From Streptomyces sp. RKND-216 (GTDB lineage: Bacteria; Actinomycetota; Actinomycetes; Streptomycetales; Streptomycetaceae), in assembly GCF_004795255.1 (NCBI RefSeq), contig NZ_SSBQ01000002.1, positions 2,871,501 through 2,935,500 on the forward strand: DNA of 64,000 nucleotides, in the 5' to 3' direction. The notes beneath the pieces were generated by a model. That model saw only the letters and a program-made list of their open reading frames with translations, made no database searches and was not told the DNA's origin. The translations under genes were made by a program, and so were the position numbers. Of this stretch, positions 7,443-16,846 are shown piece after piece. Position 1 is the stretch's first letter; each line of letters opens with the position of its first letter.

Positions 7443-10208
7443 TTATTCCTCCTGAACGCGACCCCGGGTGTCGTTGTCCGGGCCGCCGAAGATGCCACCA
7501 TCGTCTCCACCGGTGGTCCCCTGGTCCGTGCCGCCGGTCGTGCCCTGGTCCGTGCCGCCGGTCGTGCCCTGGTCCGTGCCGCCGTCCTGACCGCCGCCCG
7601 GACCGGTCGTAGTGCCCTCGTCGTCACAGCCCCACCACTTGTCGCACGACCCGGTCGGCGAGGGGGTGACGCTGGGAGACGGGGTCGTCGGCACCGACGG
7701 GGACGGCGTCGGGTTCGACTCCGAGGGCGACGGGCTCGGCTCCGGCGACTCCGTCGGGCAGGCGCCGTGTGCGCAGTACTCCTCGGCCGTGATCGGGGGA
7801 GCCTCGGGGAACGGCAGCTGCTCCTTGCCCTCAAGGGCCTTGCCCATGTAGCTGCCCCAGATCTCCGCCGGGAACGAGGCACCGTGAATGGTCGGCTTCC
7901 CGGCCGTGCCGTACATCTCCAGGAACTCCGGGTGCGCCGGGTCGGACCGCCACATGCCGATCGAGGTGGACAGCTGCGGGGTGTAGCCCGTGAACCACGC
8001 CTGCTTGTTGCCGTCCGTGGTACCGGTCTTGCCCGCAACCGGACGCGTGCCCATGTAGTCCATGACCGCCGTGCCCGTGCCGTCCTTCACGACGTCCACC
8101 AGCATGTCCGTGACGGTGTCCGCAGTGCTCGGGTCGAAGGCCCGCTTCTGGCCCGGGTTGTGCTGGTACACCCGCTTGGAGCCGTCCTTGACCTCCTTCA
8201 CCGCGTACGTGTCGTTCTGCAGACCGCTGTTTGCGAAGGTGGCGTAGCCGTTCGCCATCTCGACGGCGGTCGGGCTGGAGATGCCGAGGGCGAACGCCGG
8301 CGTGGGGTTCTCCATCAGCCCGCGCTCGCTGACCCCGGCGTCGAGGGCCGCCTCCTTGACCTCCTCCAGCCCCACGTCCATGGCGAGCTGGATGAAGGGC
8401 GTGTTGGCGGAGACCTTCATCGCCTCGCGCAGGGTGATCTCCTCGTAGTCGGTGTCGCCCTCGTTCGGCGTGTACTGCGGTTCACCGTCGCCGTTGAGCC
8501 ACGTCTCGCCGTCGTAGTCCAACAGCTTGATCTTGCTGTCGCCGTCGTAGACCGTCTTCGGGGAGACCTCGATCCGGTCCTCGGGGCCCTGGTCCTCGCC
8601 GAGCTCCGGGTCGCGGACGCCGTTCTCCAGTGCGGCGGCCATCACGTACGGCTTGAACGTCGAACCCACGCCGGCTCCCGTCCTGCCGGCGTTGCTGCGG
8701 AAGTGCTCGGTGGCCGAAGTGCCGCCGTAGACCGCCACGATGGCGCCGTCCTCCGGCCGCACGGAGGCGCCGCCGAACTGGACGAACTTGTCCTCCTCAC
8801 GCTTGTCCGGTTTGAGGTTGTCCTTCCGCACCTTCTGGACGGTCTTCTCCAGAGCCTGCACCTTCTTCTTGTCGAAGGTGGTGTAGATCTGGTAGCCGCC
8901 GTCGTCCAGTTGCTTCTTGGTGAGCGTCGAGTCCGGATTGTTGAGGACGTCGTTGTTGGCCAGCTCGACCAGGTAGCCGATCTGTCCCTCCAGAGAGGAC
9001 GCCCGCTCCGGCTCCTTGGGGTCCGGGAACTTCTTCGCGAGCAGTTCCTGCCGCTTCGACTTGGAGATCTCGCCCGTCTCCACCTGCCGCTTGAGGATCC
9101 AGCTCCAGCGCTGCTCCGCACGGGCCTGGTTCTTCTCCGGAGCCTGTGCGGGGCTGATGGCCTGCGCCTCGCCACCGGCCGGGTCGTGCAGGTTGGGGCC
9201 GTTCAGCAGGGACGCCATGAAGGCGGCCTCGCTGCGGTCGAGCTCTTCGGCGTTCTTGCCGTAGTAGGCCTGGGACGCAGCCTGGATGCCGTAGGCGCCG
9301 CGACCGTAGTAGGCGGTGTTCAGGTAGCCGGCGAGGATCTCCTGCTTCTCCAGCTGGGCGTCCACCTTGATGGAGATCAGCAGTTCCTTCACCTTGCGGG
9401 TGAGCGTCTGATCCTGGTTCAGGTAGGTGTTCTTCACGTACTGCTGGGTGATGGTGGAGCCGGACTGCGTCTGCCCGCCCGTCGCCATTTTGAAGGCGGC
9501 ACGTGCGATGCCCACGGGGGAGACGCCCGAGTCCTCGTAGAACGTCTCGTTCTCCGCGGAGATGACGGCGTCCTTCATCGTCTCGGGGATCTCGTCGAAG
9601 CTGATGACCTGCCGGTTCTTGCCCGTTCCGTGGTCCACCATGCGGGAGCCGTCGGACCAGTAGTACACGTTGGACTCGGAGGTGGCGTCGACGTTCTTCA
9701 CGTCCGGCACCTCGACCATCGCGTAGGCGACGCCGGCCAGCCCCAGCATCAGCGCGCAGAAGCCGACGAACGTGCCCAGCCACTGCTTCCAGGAGGGCGT
9801 CCAGCGGCGCCAGCCGTACTTGCCGGAGCGTGGGTAGTCGATGAAGCGCTTCTTGTCCTCGTGCTGCATCGTGCGCGCCCGCTGGCGGGCCGCTGCGCGC
9901 CCGCCGACCGCCGCTCCCGCCGCGGCGCCGGCGCTCGCGGCACGTCGTTTGCCGCCGCGCTGCGCCGCGCGGCGGGCCTCGGCCCGGCCGCCCGGGCGGG
10001 GGGCGCCCACGAGGGTCTCGTCGCGGCCTCCGCTCCGGTGTCCGGCGTACCCGCCGGGGGGGCCGGGGGTCATGCCGTCCGGGCCCGCTCCGTAGGCGCG
10101 CGAGGTCGCCTGGTTCGGTGGTGCGGCGCGCCGACCCTGCGGGGCCTGGGGCGGCTGCTGCGCGCGTCGGCCGCGCCCCTGCGGCGGCTTACGACGGTGC
10201 TCGCTCAT
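7443..10208 (-). CDS. Bifunctional class A penicillin-binding protein
   Basis: Polymerises glycan strands and cross-links peptidoglycan outside the membrane. The 921-residue protein has a basic, Gly/Arg-rich cytoplasmic tail (1-140), one membrane anchor (about 143-165), a GT51 transglycosylase domain (about 180-360) and a penicillin-binding transpeptidase domain. GT51 motifs include AENETFYEDSG at 218-228 and GGSTITQQ-like residues at 250-256. Catalytic transpeptidase motifs are visible: STFK at 516-519 (nucleophile S516), SAN at 600-602 and KTGT at 727-730. The C-terminus is a Ser/Pro then Thr/Gly-rich tail with near-identical QGTTGGTD repeats, probably a wall-spanning flexible region. ATG at 10208 has GAGGAG 12 bases upstream. 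It is divergent from the padR gene. Confidence 0.95.
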   Translation of the reverse strand: MSEHRRKPPQGRGRRAQQPPQAPQGRRAAPPNQATSRAYGAGPDGMTPGPPGGYAGHRSGGRDETLVGAPRPGGRAEARRAAQRGGKRRAASAGAAAGAAVGGRAAARQRARTMQHEDKKRFIDYPRSGKYGWRRWTPSWKQWLGTFVGFCALMLGLAGVAYAMVEVPDVKNVDATSESNVYYWSDGSRMVDHGTGKNRQVISFDEIPETMKDAVISAENETFYEDSGVSPVGIARAAFKMATGGQTQSGSTITQQYVKNTYLNQDQTLTRKVKELLISIKVDAQLEKQEILAGYLNTAYYGRGAYGIQAASQAYYGKNAEELDRSEAAFMASLLNGPNLHDPAGGEAQAISPAQAPEKNQARAEQRWSWILKRQVETGEISKSKRQELLAKKFPDPKEPERASSLEGQIGYLVELANNDVLNNPDSTLTKKQLDDGGYQIYTTFDKKKVQALEKTVQKVRKDNLKPDKREEDKFVQFGGASVRPEDGAIVAVYGGTSATEHFRSNAGRTGAGVGSTFKPYVMAAALENGVRDPELGEDQGPEDRIEVSPKTVYDGDSKIKLLDYDGETWLNGDGEPQYTPNEGDTDYEEITLREAMKVSANTPFIQLAMDVGLEEVKEAALDAGVSERGLMENPTPAFALGISSPTAVEMANGYATFANSGLQNDTYAVKEVKDGSKRVYQHNPGQKRAFDPSTADTVTDMLVDVVKDGTGTAVMDYMGTRPVAGKTGTTDGNKQAWFTGYTPQLSTSIGMWRSDPAHPEFLEMYGTAGKPTIHGASFPAEIWGSYMGKALEGKEQLPFPEAPPITAEEYCAHGACPTESPEPSPSPSESNPTPSPSVPTTPSPSVTPSPTGSCDKWWGCDDEGTTTGPGGGQDGGTDQGTTGGTDQGTTGGTDQGTTGGDDGGIFGGPDNDTRGRVQEE
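7511..7590 (-). repeat. 24-bp tandem repeats in the PBP C-terminal tail
   Basis: About three copies of a 24-bp unit encode the octapeptide QGTTGGTD near the end of the penicillin-binding protein. Copies are nearly identical at DNA level, as expected of a recently expanded, slippage-prone linker. Confidence 0.8.
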
Positions 10209-10526
10209 GGGAAACAGCTACTCCTCGGGCAGGCGACACTCGCGCCTGAAGGCGGCAGTTCACGGTGGTCCCCCCATCAGTGCGGTCATGGAACCGGATC
10301 GATCCGGCTCGGGGCCGCACTGCACCCAGGACGAGGACGCCCGGCGGGGGCTCTCGGTTCCCGGTCTGGTCTGCACGCGGACAGACTACGCAGCCCCAAA
10401 ACCCCCTTCTGTCGACATTCACCCCATCCAGTGCAACTCGCCTGCTGTGAATACGTGATGTGCGTCCCGTCACGCACGCATCCCCCGTCCCGCCCTTGCC
10501 GAAGGCGCCCCGGTCGTTCTATCGTC
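10209..10526. other. Intergenic region between PBP and padR
   Basis: This space holds the divergent promoters of the PBP gene and padR. A 14-bp palindrome CCGGATCGATCCGG lies at 10294-10307. I see no convincing gene. On the minus strand TAGTCT (about 10382-10387) could be a -10 for the PBP gene. Confidence 0.5.
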
Positions 10527-10551
10527 GTGATGTATCGAGTCGATACATCAC
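10527..10551. promoter_or_regulatory. Perfect 25-bp palindrome, likely PadR operator
   Basis: GTGATGTATCGA and its exact complement flank a central G. PadR-family repressors characteristically bind ATGT-N(8-11)-ACAT palindromes, and this site contains ATGT...ACAT with 11 bases between. It lies 48 bp upstream of the padR start, consistent with autorepression. Confidence 0.8.
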
Positions 10552-10598
10552 GGTGCTACATCGTCCGGCGAACGCCGGGGAGGAGGTGACGGCGGGCC

Positions 10599-11267
10599 AT
10601 GAGCAGACGCTCCGGCATCCTCGAGTTCGCCGTCCTCGGTCTGCTCCGCGAGTCCCCGATGCACGGATACGAGCTGCGCAAGCGGCTCAACACCTCGCTC
10701 GGTCTGTTCCGCGCCTTCAGCTACGGCTCGCTGTACCCGTGCCTGAAGACGCTGGCCCAGCAGGGCTGGTTGACAGAGGAGCCGGGGACGCCGCCGGAGG
10801 ACCCCCTCGCGGCGCCCCTCACCGGCAGACGGGGCAAGATCGTCTACCGGCTGACGGCCGAGGGGAAGGAGCACTTCGAGGACCTGCTCGCCCAGACCGG
10901 CCCCGACGCGTGGGAGGACGAGCACTTCGGCATCCGCTTCGCCTTCTTCGGCCAGACCTCCCGGGACGTGCGGATGCGCGTCCTGGAAGGCCGGCGCAGC
11001 CGCCTCGAGGAGCGGCTGGATCGCATGCGTGCCTCGCTCGCCCGCACCCGTGAGCGCCTGGACGACTACACCCTCGAACTTCAGCGACACGGACTCGAGT
11101 CCGTGGAGCGCGAGGTCCGCTGGCTCAACGAGCTCATCGAGAGCGAGCGGACCGGGCGCACCTCCCGGCGCGCAACGGCACCGGAGGAGCGCAGCACGCA
11201 GGACAAGGGCGGCCTGCCCCGGCACCGGGGTGGAACCCCGCCGGATCCGTCCGAGGACACCGATTGA
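10599..11267 (+). CDS. PadR family transcriptional regulator
   Basis: A 222-residue DNA-binding protein. Residues 1-90 are a PadR winged helix ([24 protein letters not shown], then [17 protein letters not shown]). A helical dimerisation domain follows (about 100-185), with a polar tail. ATG at 10599 has GGAGGAGG 12 bases upstream. A perfect palindrome in front suggests it represses itself. The inositol-phosphate synthase gene starts 53 bp downstream in the same direction, so the two may share transcripts and PadR may control inositol supply. The inducer is unknown. The 25-bp operator makes the family call more secure. Confidence 0.93.
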   Translation: MSRRSGILEFAVLGLLRESPMHGYELRKRLNTSLGLFRAFSYGSLYPCLKTLAQQGWLTEEPGTPPEDPLAAPLTGRRGKIVYRLTAEGKEHFEDLLAQTGPDAWEDEHFGIRFAFFGQTSRDVRMRVLEGRRSRLEERLDRMRASLARTRERLDDYTLELQRHGLESVEREVRWLNELIESERTGRTSRRATAPEERSTQDKGGLPRHRGGTPPDPSEDTD

Positions 11268-11320
11268 GGGCCGTGCACCCTGCACGACCCGAGACGAGAT
11301 TCGAACAAGGAGCAACCGGA

Positions 11321-12403
11321 ATGGGTTCGGTTCGCGTAGCCATCGCCGGCGTCGGCAACTGCGCCGCCTCGCTGGTGCAGGGCGTCGAGTACTACAAGGA
11401 CGCCGACCGGGACAGCAAGGTCCCCGGCCTGATGCACGTCCAGTTCGGGGACTACCACGTCTCCGACATCGAGTTCGTGGCAGCCTTCGACGTCGACGCC
11501 AAGAAGGTCGGACTCGACCTCGCCGACGCCATCGGCGCCAGCGAGAACAACACCATCAAGATCTGCGACGTGCCCTCCACCGGCGTCGCCGTCCAGCGGG
11601 CGGAGACCCACGACGGCCTGGGCCGCTACTACCGGGAGACCATCGAGGAGTCCGACGAGACCCCGGTCGACGTCGTCAAGGCCCTCAAGGACACCCGCGC
11701 CGACGTGCTGGTCTGCTACCTGCCGGTCGGCTCCCAGTCCGCCGTCGAGTACTACGCCCAGGTCGCCCTCGACGCCGGGGTCGCCTTCGTCAACGCGCTG
11801 CCGGTCTTCATCGCCGGCACCAAGGAGTGGGCCGACAAGTTCACCGAGGCGGGCGTCCCGATCGTCGGCGACGACATCAAGTCCCAGGTGGGCGCCACCA
11901 TCACGCACCGTGTGATGGCCAAGCTCTTCGAGGACCGCGGCGTCATCCTGGACCGCACCATGCAGCTCAACGTGGGCGGCAACATGGACTTCAAGAACAT
12001 GCTCGAGCGTGAGCGCCTGGAGTCCAAGAAGATCTCCAAGACCCAGGCCGTCACCTCCCAGATCCGCGACCGCGAGCTGGGCGAGAACAACGTCCACATC
12101 GGCCCGTCCGACTACGTCGCCTGGCTCGACGACCGCAAGTGGGCCTACGTCCGGCTCGAGGGCCGCGCCTTCGGCGACGTGCCGCTCAACCTGGAGTACA
12201 AGCTGGAGGTCTGGGACTCCCCGAACTCCGCCGGTGTGATCATCGACGCCCTGCGCGCCGCGAAGATCGCCAAGGACCGGGGCATCGGTGGCCCGATCCT
12301 CTCCGCGTCCTCCTACTTCATGAAGTCCCCGCCGGTGCAGTACTTCGACGACGAGGCCCGCGAGAACGTCGAGAAGTTCATCAGTGGCGAGGTCGAGCGC
12401 TGA
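11321..12403 (+). CDS. ino1: Inositol-3-phosphate synthase
   Basis: Converts glucose 6-phosphate to 1L-myo-inositol 1-phosphate with NAD, the first step to phosphatidylinositol and to mycothiol, the actinobacterial thiol. The 360-residue protein starts [17 protein letters not shown], an N-terminal Rossmann NAD motif (GVGNCA). It has family segments [16 protein letters not shown] and LNVGGNMDF, which contribute catalytic lysines. The short actinobacterial/archaeal length, compared with about 500 residues in eukaryotes, is normal. ATG at 11321 has AAGGAG about 9 bases upstream. It follows padR directly and ends at a very strong terminator. Confidence 0.96.
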   Translation: MGSVRVAIAGVGNCAASLVQGVEYYKDADRDSKVPGLMHVQFGDYHVSDIEFVAAFDVDAKKVGLDLADAIGASENNTIKICDVPSTGVAVQRAETHDGLGRYYRETIEESDETPVDVVKALKDTRADVLVCYLPVGSQSAVEYYAQVALDAGVAFVNALPVFIAGTKEWADKFTEAGVPIVGDDIKSQVGATITHRVMAKLFEDRGVILDRTMQLNVGGNMDFKNMLERERLESKKISKTQAVTSQIRDRELGENNVHIGPSDYVAWLDDRKWAYVRLEGRAFGDVPLNLEYKLEVWDSPNSAGVIIDALRAAKIAKDRGIGGPILSASSYFMKSPPVQYFDDEARENVEKFISGEVER

Positions 12404-12416
12404 CGCGCTGACAGCC

Positions 12417-12461
12417 ACGACGCGAGGGGCCGGTGCCTGTGGCACCGGCCCCTCGCGTCGT
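12417..12461. terminator. Bidirectional terminator between ino1 and the racemase-like gene
   Basis: A perfect 21-bp inverted repeat with the three-base loop TGT, 14 bp after the ino1 stop and 30 bp beyond the stop of the convergent gene. Its position and symmetry suggest it ends transcripts from both sides. Confidence 0.92.
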
Positions 12462-12490
12462 TCGCCGGATGTCGGACGACGAGTCCCGGG

Positions 12491-13522
12491 TCAGCGGTCC
12501 ACCGTCCGGTCCACCGCCGTCGTCGTGTGCCGCAACTGCGCCACCAGCTCCTCGCCCACCTTGGGCTCGGGCGCGTCGTCCGGCACGAACAGGATCGACA
12601 CCTGCATGTGCGGAGGCTCCGCGAACCACCGCTGCTTTCCGCCCCACAGGAACGGCGACAGGTTGCGGTTGACCGTGGCCAGCCCGGCCCGTGCGACCCC
12701 CTTGGCCCTCGACGTCATGCCCTGGAGCGCCTTCGGGGACTCCAGGCCGACGCCGTGCGACGTACCGCCGGCCACCACCGCGAGCCAGCCGTCGCCCGGG
12801 GCCCGCTGCTGCCGATAGCCGAAGCGGTCGCCCTTCGCCACCGGCGTCACGTCCAGCACCGCTCCCCGGTACTCCGTCGCCGCGTGGTCGCCCAGCCACA
12901 GCCGCGTGCCGATCCGCGCCCGGAACCGGGTCTGCGGGAACTGCTGCTGGAGGCGCGCGAACTCCTCCGCGTGCAGGTGGGAGACGAACATGGTGTGCAG
13001 CGGCAGCCGCGCCGCCCGCAGCCGGTCCATCCAGCCGATGACCTCGTCCACCGCGTCCGACCCGTCCGTACGGTCCAGCGGCAGGTGGATCGCGAAGCCC
13101 TCCAGCCGCACCTCGTCTATGGCGGCGTGCAGCTTGCCCAGGTCCTCCGGCGTGACGCCGTGCCGCTTCATACTGCTCATGACCTCGATGACGACGCGCG
13201 CGCCGCGCATCAGCCCGACCCCCTCCACCGAGGACACCGAACGGATCACCCGGTCGGGCAGCGGCACCGGCTCCTCGTTCCGCCGGTAGGGGGTGAGGAC
13301 GAGTAGATCGCCGCTGAAGAAGTCCTTCGTACGGGCGGCCTCGTAGGTGGTGCCGACCGCGAGGACGTCCGAGCCGAAGCGGGTGGCCTCCTCGGCGAGC
13401 CGCTCGTGTCCGAAGCCGTAGCCGTTGCCCTTGCAGACCGGGACGATCCCGGGGAACTGCTGGAGCACCGACTGCTGGTGCGCCCGCCAGCGTTCGGTGT
13501 CGACGTAGAGGGTGAGCGCCAT
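12491..13522 (-). CDS. Alanine-racemase-fold PLP protein next to femX
   Basis: A 343-residue protein of the fold-type III alanine racemase family. The PLP-lysine motif is VCKGNGYGFG near residue 30 (usual VVKADAYGHG). A GDRFGYRQ segment in the C-terminal domain could supply the opposite-face tyrosine. It is slightly shorter than typical Alr (about 370-390). It lies 94 bp downstream of femX on the same strand, so it probably belongs to the same transcript and may act on an amino acid used in peptidoglycan cross-bridge synthesis. That substrate link is inference. The divergence of the lysine motif argues that it is not the housekeeping alanine racemase. ATG at 13522. Confidence 0.75.
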   Translation of the reverse strand: MALTLYVDTERWRAHQQSVLQQFPGIVPVCKGNGYGFGHERLAEEATRFGSDVLAVGTTYEAARTKDFFSGDLLVLTPYRRNEEPVPLPDRVIRSVSSVEGVGLMRGARVVIEVMSSMKRHGVTPEDLGKLHAAIDEVRLEGFAIHLPLDRTDGSDAVDEVIGWMDRLRAARLPLHTMFVSHLHAEEFARLQQQFPQTRFRARIGTRLWLGDHAATEYRGAVLDVTPVAKGDRFGYRQQRAPGDGWLAVVAGGTSHGVGLESPKALQGMTSRAKGVARAGLATVNRNLSPFLWGGKQRWFAEPPHMQVSILFVPDDAPEPKVGEELVAQLRHTTTAVDRTVDR

Positions 13523-13616
13523 GGCTGGTGCGGGGCCTTTCTTCTCGTCAGGTCATCAGGTGGCCGGCGTCGGGCCAGGGGCCGGAGCGACGGCTCGGGG
13601 TCGGTCGTCGGGGGCG

Positions 13617-14735
13617 TCAGCGCCGGGACATGTAGATGTCCAGCGCCTTGTGCAGCAGCTTGTTGAGCGGGAAGTCCCACTCGCCCAGGTACTCGGCAGC
13701 CTGCCCGCCCGTGCCCACCTTGAACTGAACCAGCCCGAAAAGGTGGTCCGACTCGTCGAGCACGTCGCCGATGCCGCGCAGGTCGTACACACTCGCCCCG
13801 AGCGCGTACGCGTCCTGCAGCATGCGCCACTGCATCGCGTTGGACGGGCGCACCTCCCGCTTGTGGTTCGCCGACGCACCGTACGAGTACCAGACGTGGC
13901 CGCCCACGACGAGCATCGTCGCCGCCGCCACGACCTCCCCCTCGTGCGTGGCGAAGTACAGCCGCATCCGGTTCGGGTCCTCACCGTTCAGGACCTTCCA
14001 CATGCGCTGGAAGTACGCCAGCGGGCGCGGCCGGAACCGGTCCCGCTCCGCGGTGACCTCGTACAGCCGCTGCCACTCGGCCAGGTCGTCGTATCCGCCC
14101 TGCACCACCTCGACGCCGGCCTTGTCCGCCTTCTTGATGTTGCGCCGCCAGAGCTGGTTGAAGCCCTTGTGCACCTCCTCCAGGGTCCGCCCCTCCAGCG
14201 GCACCTGGAAGACATACCGCGGCTGGACGTCGCCGAAGCCGGCGCCGCCGTCCTCGCCCTGCTGCCAGCCCATCCGGCGCAGCCGGTCCGCGACCTCGAA
14301 GGCACGCGGTTCGATGTGCGTGGCCTCGACGTCGCGGAGCCGCTTCACGTCCGGGTCCTGGATGCCCTTCTTGATCGCGGGGGCGTCCCAGCGCCGGATC
14401 ACCACGGGCGGACCCATCTTCACCGAGAAGGCGCCGGCCTGCTTCAGATGCGCCAGCATCGGCCTGAGCCAGTCCTCCAGGTTCGTCGCGTACCAATTGA
14501 TGACCGGGCCCTCGGGCAGGTAGGCGAGGTAGCGTTTCACCTTCGGGAGCTGCCGGTACAGCACCAGCCCGGCCCCGACGAGCTGCCCGTCGCGGTCGAA
14601 CCAGCCCAGGCTCTCCGAGCGCCACTCGTTCTTCACCTCGGCCCAGGCCGGCACCTGCATGTGACTCGCCGAGGGCAGACTCTGCACGTACGCCAGGTGC
14701 TGCTCTCGGCTGATGGTCCTCAGGGTCAGGCTCAT
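13617..14735 (-). CDS. femX: FemX/FemABX-type aminoacyltransferase for peptidoglycan branching
   Basis: A 372-residue protein of the FemABX family, with two GNAT-like subdomains but without the tRNA-synthetase-like coiled arm of staphylococcal FemA. Recognisable segments are QVPAWAEVKNEW near the N-terminus, LAYLPEGPVINW, FNQLWRRNIKKADKAGVEV and the C-terminal VYDLRGIGDVLDESDHLFGL. In S. coelicolor the homologue FemX adds the glycine branch to the peptidoglycan precursor from glycyl-tRNA, and is essential unless VanK replaces it. ATG at 14735 has AGGAG 8 bases upstream. It is followed by the racemase-fold gene. The glycine specificity is inferred from the homologue and position. Confidence 0.88.
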   Translation of the reverse strand: MSLTLRTISREQHLAYVQSLPSASHMQVPAWAEVKNEWRSESLGWFDRDGQLVGAGLVLYRQLPKVKRYLAYLPEGPVINWYATNLEDWLRPMLAHLKQAGAFSVKMGPPVVIRRWDAPAIKKGIQDPDVKRLRDVEATHIEPRAFEVADRLRRMGWQQGEDGGAGFGDVQPRYVFQVPLEGRTLEEVHKGFNQLWRRNIKKADKAGVEVVQGGYDDLAEWQRLYEVTAERDRFRPRPLAYFQRMWKVLNGEDPNRMRLYFATHEGEVVAAATMLVVGGHVWYSYGASANHKREVRPSNAMQWRMLQDAYALGASVYDLRGIGDVLDESDHLFGLVQFKVGTGGQAAEYLGEWDFPLNKLLHKALDIYMSRR

Positions 14736-14885
14736 GGGGGACGCTCCTGTAGGCACAACGTGGAAACACCCCCGGCCCTACTGCGGCGGAGGCTCGCCGG
14801 AAGCCTACTGCGCGGCGCCCCGCGCCGTAGCAGGCGCACACCACGCTCATGCCCCGAACGCCTGCTCCGCCCCGCGCGGCAGGTG

Positions 14886-15233
14886 TCAGCCCAGCACGCC
14901 GCCGAACGGGCCGCCGTACGCGAAGCCCAGCAGCAGACCGAACGCCGAAGCCCCCAGGCCGATGATCAGGAGGAAGCGCTCCCCCAGCGTCGCCGAGACG
15001 TACTGTCCCCAGCCCGCCGCGACCACGCCCACGATCCCCACCCACGAGGCGACCAGGTGCAGGTCCGCCACCTCGAACTGGGTGAGCAGGCCGGTCAGCA
15101 GCGCCACCGCGCCGAGTACCAGCGCCGCCGCGGCGAGGGTGTTCTCGACGGGATGCGTCCTGCCGTCGGTGTTGAGGAGGCCGAGGAGGCCGTGACCGTG
15201 CGAAGCCTGCTGCGTCCGTGCTGCCTGTGCCAT
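14886..15233 (-). CDS. Small integral membrane protein
   Basis: A 115-residue protein with a short polar N-terminus and about four hydrophobic helices ([52 protein letters not shown]). I do not recognise a catalytic motif. ATG at 15233 is preferred because GGAGGT lies 5 bases upstream; the frame is open further but with poor coding character. It is divergent from the rpsF operon. Small membrane proteins of this type are conserved at this position in streptomycetes. No function can be given. Confidence 0.8.
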   Translation of the reverse strand: MAQAARTQQASHGHGLLGLLNTDGRTHPVENTLAAAALVLGAVALLTGLLTQFEVADLHLVASWVGIVGVVAAGWGQYVSATLGERFLLIIGLGASAFGLLLGFAYGGPFGGVLG

Positions 15234-15601
15234 GGGGCACCTCCGTCGCCGGGAAACACCGGACACCCGGAAGATCCGGGCCATCCCGGACGCGAGCCGG
15301 CGCCGCGCTCCGAAGGACCCGCCCGCGGCGGCCCCGCCGGACCCGCACCGCGCCGCCCTCCGGGGCAGCGCAGTATGACGCCGGTCACACCCGTGGTGTA
15401 CAGCTTGCGGCGATACGTGGCCGGATTTCAACCGGGCGCCGCAGTGCGGGTACTCTGTACGGTCTGCACCCGACGTCCGCCGGCCCACGCCGGAGACGCC
15501 CCGCGAAGGCGCGTCCCACGGGACCACGGTGCGGAAACGCATACGAACCTCCTGCCACGGAACGACCGTGGCCGCCGAGTCCAGAGGAGGTGGGTTCACA
15601 C
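15234..15601 (+). promoter_or_regulatory. rpsF operon promoter and leader region
   Basis: No gene is visible in these 368 bp. TACTCT at 15451-15456 with TTCAAC 18 bp upstream is a possible promoter. That would give a leader of about 140 nt with a CCACGG/CCGTGG hairpin near 15556-15572 just before AGGAGG. Ribosomal leaders in some bacteria bind the S6-S18 complex, but I cannot confirm that structure here. Confidence 0.4.
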
Positions 15602-15892
15602 ATGCGTCACTACGAGGTGATGGTCATCCTCGACCCCGATCTCGATGAGCGTTCTGTCTCCCCGCTGATCGAGAACTTCCTTTCCGTTGTCCGCGAGGGC
15701 AAGGGCAAGGTCGAGAAGGTCGACACCTGGGGCCGTCGTCGTCTCTCCTACGAGATCAACAAGAAGCCCGAGGGTATCTACTCGGTCATCGACCTGCAGG
15801 CCGAGCCCGCGCTCGTCAAGGAGCTCGACCGTCAGATGAACCTGAACGAGTCCGTGCTCCGGACCAAGGTCCTGCGTCCCGAGACCCACTGA
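15602..15892 (+). CDS. rpsF: 30S ribosomal protein S6
   Basis: A component of the 30S platform that binds 16S rRNA together with S18. The 96-residue product starts [17 protein letters not shown] and contains the [16 protein letters not shown] segment characteristic of S6. AGGAGG lies 11 bases upstream of ATG. It is the first gene of rpsF-ssb-rpsR-rplI, the usual bacterial arrangement linking ribosome and replication proteins. The length is standard, and the third-codon-position bias is typical of a highly expressed gene. Confidence 0.98.
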   Translation: MRHYEVMVILDPDLDERSVSPLIENFLSVVREGKGKVEKVDTWGRRRLSYEINKKPEGIYSVIDLQAEPALVKELDRQMNLNESVLRTKVLRPETH

Positions 15893-15962
15893 CCCGCCGG
15901 TCCCGCACGGGGGCCGAACGAGTAGCACCAAGCAGCCAGCAGCACCGCCGAGAGGTTCACCC

Positions 15963-16523
15963 ATGGCAGGCGAGACCGTCATCACGGTCGTCGGCAATCT
16001 CGTCGACGACCCCGAGCTGCGCTTCACCCCCTCCGGTGCGGCGGTCGCGAAGTTCCGCGTCGCGTCCACTCCCCGCACCTTCGACCGGCAGACCAACGAG
16101 TGGAAGGACGGCGACAGCCTGTTCCTCACCTGCTCGGTCTGGCGGCAGGCGGCGGAGAACGTCGCCGAGTCCCTCACCAAGGGCACCCGCGTCGTCGTGA
16201 CGGGCCGGCTGAAGCAGCGGTCCTACGAGGACCGCGAGGGCATCAAGCGCACGGTCATCGACCTGGACGTCGACGAGGTCGGCGCCAGTCTGCGCAACGC
16301 CACCGCGAAGATCACCAAGACCACCGGGCGCGGTGGCCAGGGTGGCGGTGGCTGGGGCGGCGGCCAGGGCGGCCCCGGTGGCGGCGGCCAGCAGGGCGGC
16401 GGCGGACCCGCGGGCGACCCGTGGGCGACCGGCGCACCGGCCGGCGGCGGCCAGCAGGGCGGTGGCGGTGGCTGGGGCGGCGGCCCCAGCGGCGGCGGCT
16501 ACTCGGACGAGCCGCCCTTCTGA
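15963..16523 (+). CDS. ssb: Single-stranded DNA-binding protein
   Basis: Coats single-stranded DNA in replication and repair. The 186-residue protein has an OB-fold (1-110; [21 protein letters not shown] and [15 protein letters not shown]). A long Gly-rich, partly repetitive disordered tail follows (about 120-178), then the acidic tip DEPPF that recruits partner proteins. The glycine-rich tail with GGGWGGG and GGGQQGG blocks is expected of streptomycete SSB. In S. coelicolor the SSB of the rpsF operon is the essential replication paralogue. It starts 70 bp after rpsF and is followed by rpsR. Confidence 0.98.
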   Translation: MAGETVITVVGNLVDDPELRFTPSGAAVAKFRVASTPRTFDRQTNEWKDGDSLFLTCSVWRQAAENVAESLTKGTRVVVTGRLKQRSYEDREGIKRTVIDLDVDEVGASLRNATAKITKTTGRGGQGGGGWGGGQGGPGGGGQQGGGGPAGDPWATGAPAGGGQQGGGGGWGGGPSGGGYSDEPPF

Positions 16524-16591
16524 CGGCCCCGCGGGGCCCGAGGAAGGCGCAGCTCACGCTGCACACTTCTTGAACTCACTGGAGAGAGACC

Positions 16592-16828
16592 ATGGCGAAG
16601 CCGCCTGCTCGCAAGCCGAAGAAGAAGGTTTGCGTCTTCTGCAAGGAAAAGATCAAGTACGTCGACTACAAGGACACGAACCTGCTGCGGAAGTTCATTT
16701 CCGACCGTGGCAAGATCCGTGCCCGCCGGGTCACCGGCAACTGCACCCAGCACCAGCGTGACGTCGCCACGGCCGTGAAGAACAGCCGTGAGATGGCGCT
16801 GCTCCCCTACACCTCGACCGCTCGCTAA
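16592..16828 (+). CDS. rpsR: 30S ribosomal protein S18
   Basis: Pairs with S6 on the 30S platform. The 78-residue protein contains CVFC (C14 and C17) and a later GNCTQHQ (C51, H54), so it is the zinc-binding form of S18. Actinobacteria often also encode a cysteine-free paralogue used under zinc limitation. GGAGAG lies just upstream of the ATG. It is the third gene of the operon. Confidence 0.98.
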   Translation: MAKPPARKPKKKVCVFCKEKIKYVDYKDTNLLRKFISDRGKIRARRVTGNCTQHQRDVATAVKNSREMALLPYTSTAR

Positions 16829-16846
16829 GGAAAGGGTGACCACGAC

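Noticed and set aside
7200..10589. A very long open frame on the plus strand, antisense to the PBP gene
   Set aside because: It lacks any domain, is Arg/Gly/Val-biased as expected of a shadow frame in GC-rich DNA, and the PBP on the other strand has complete catalytic motifs.
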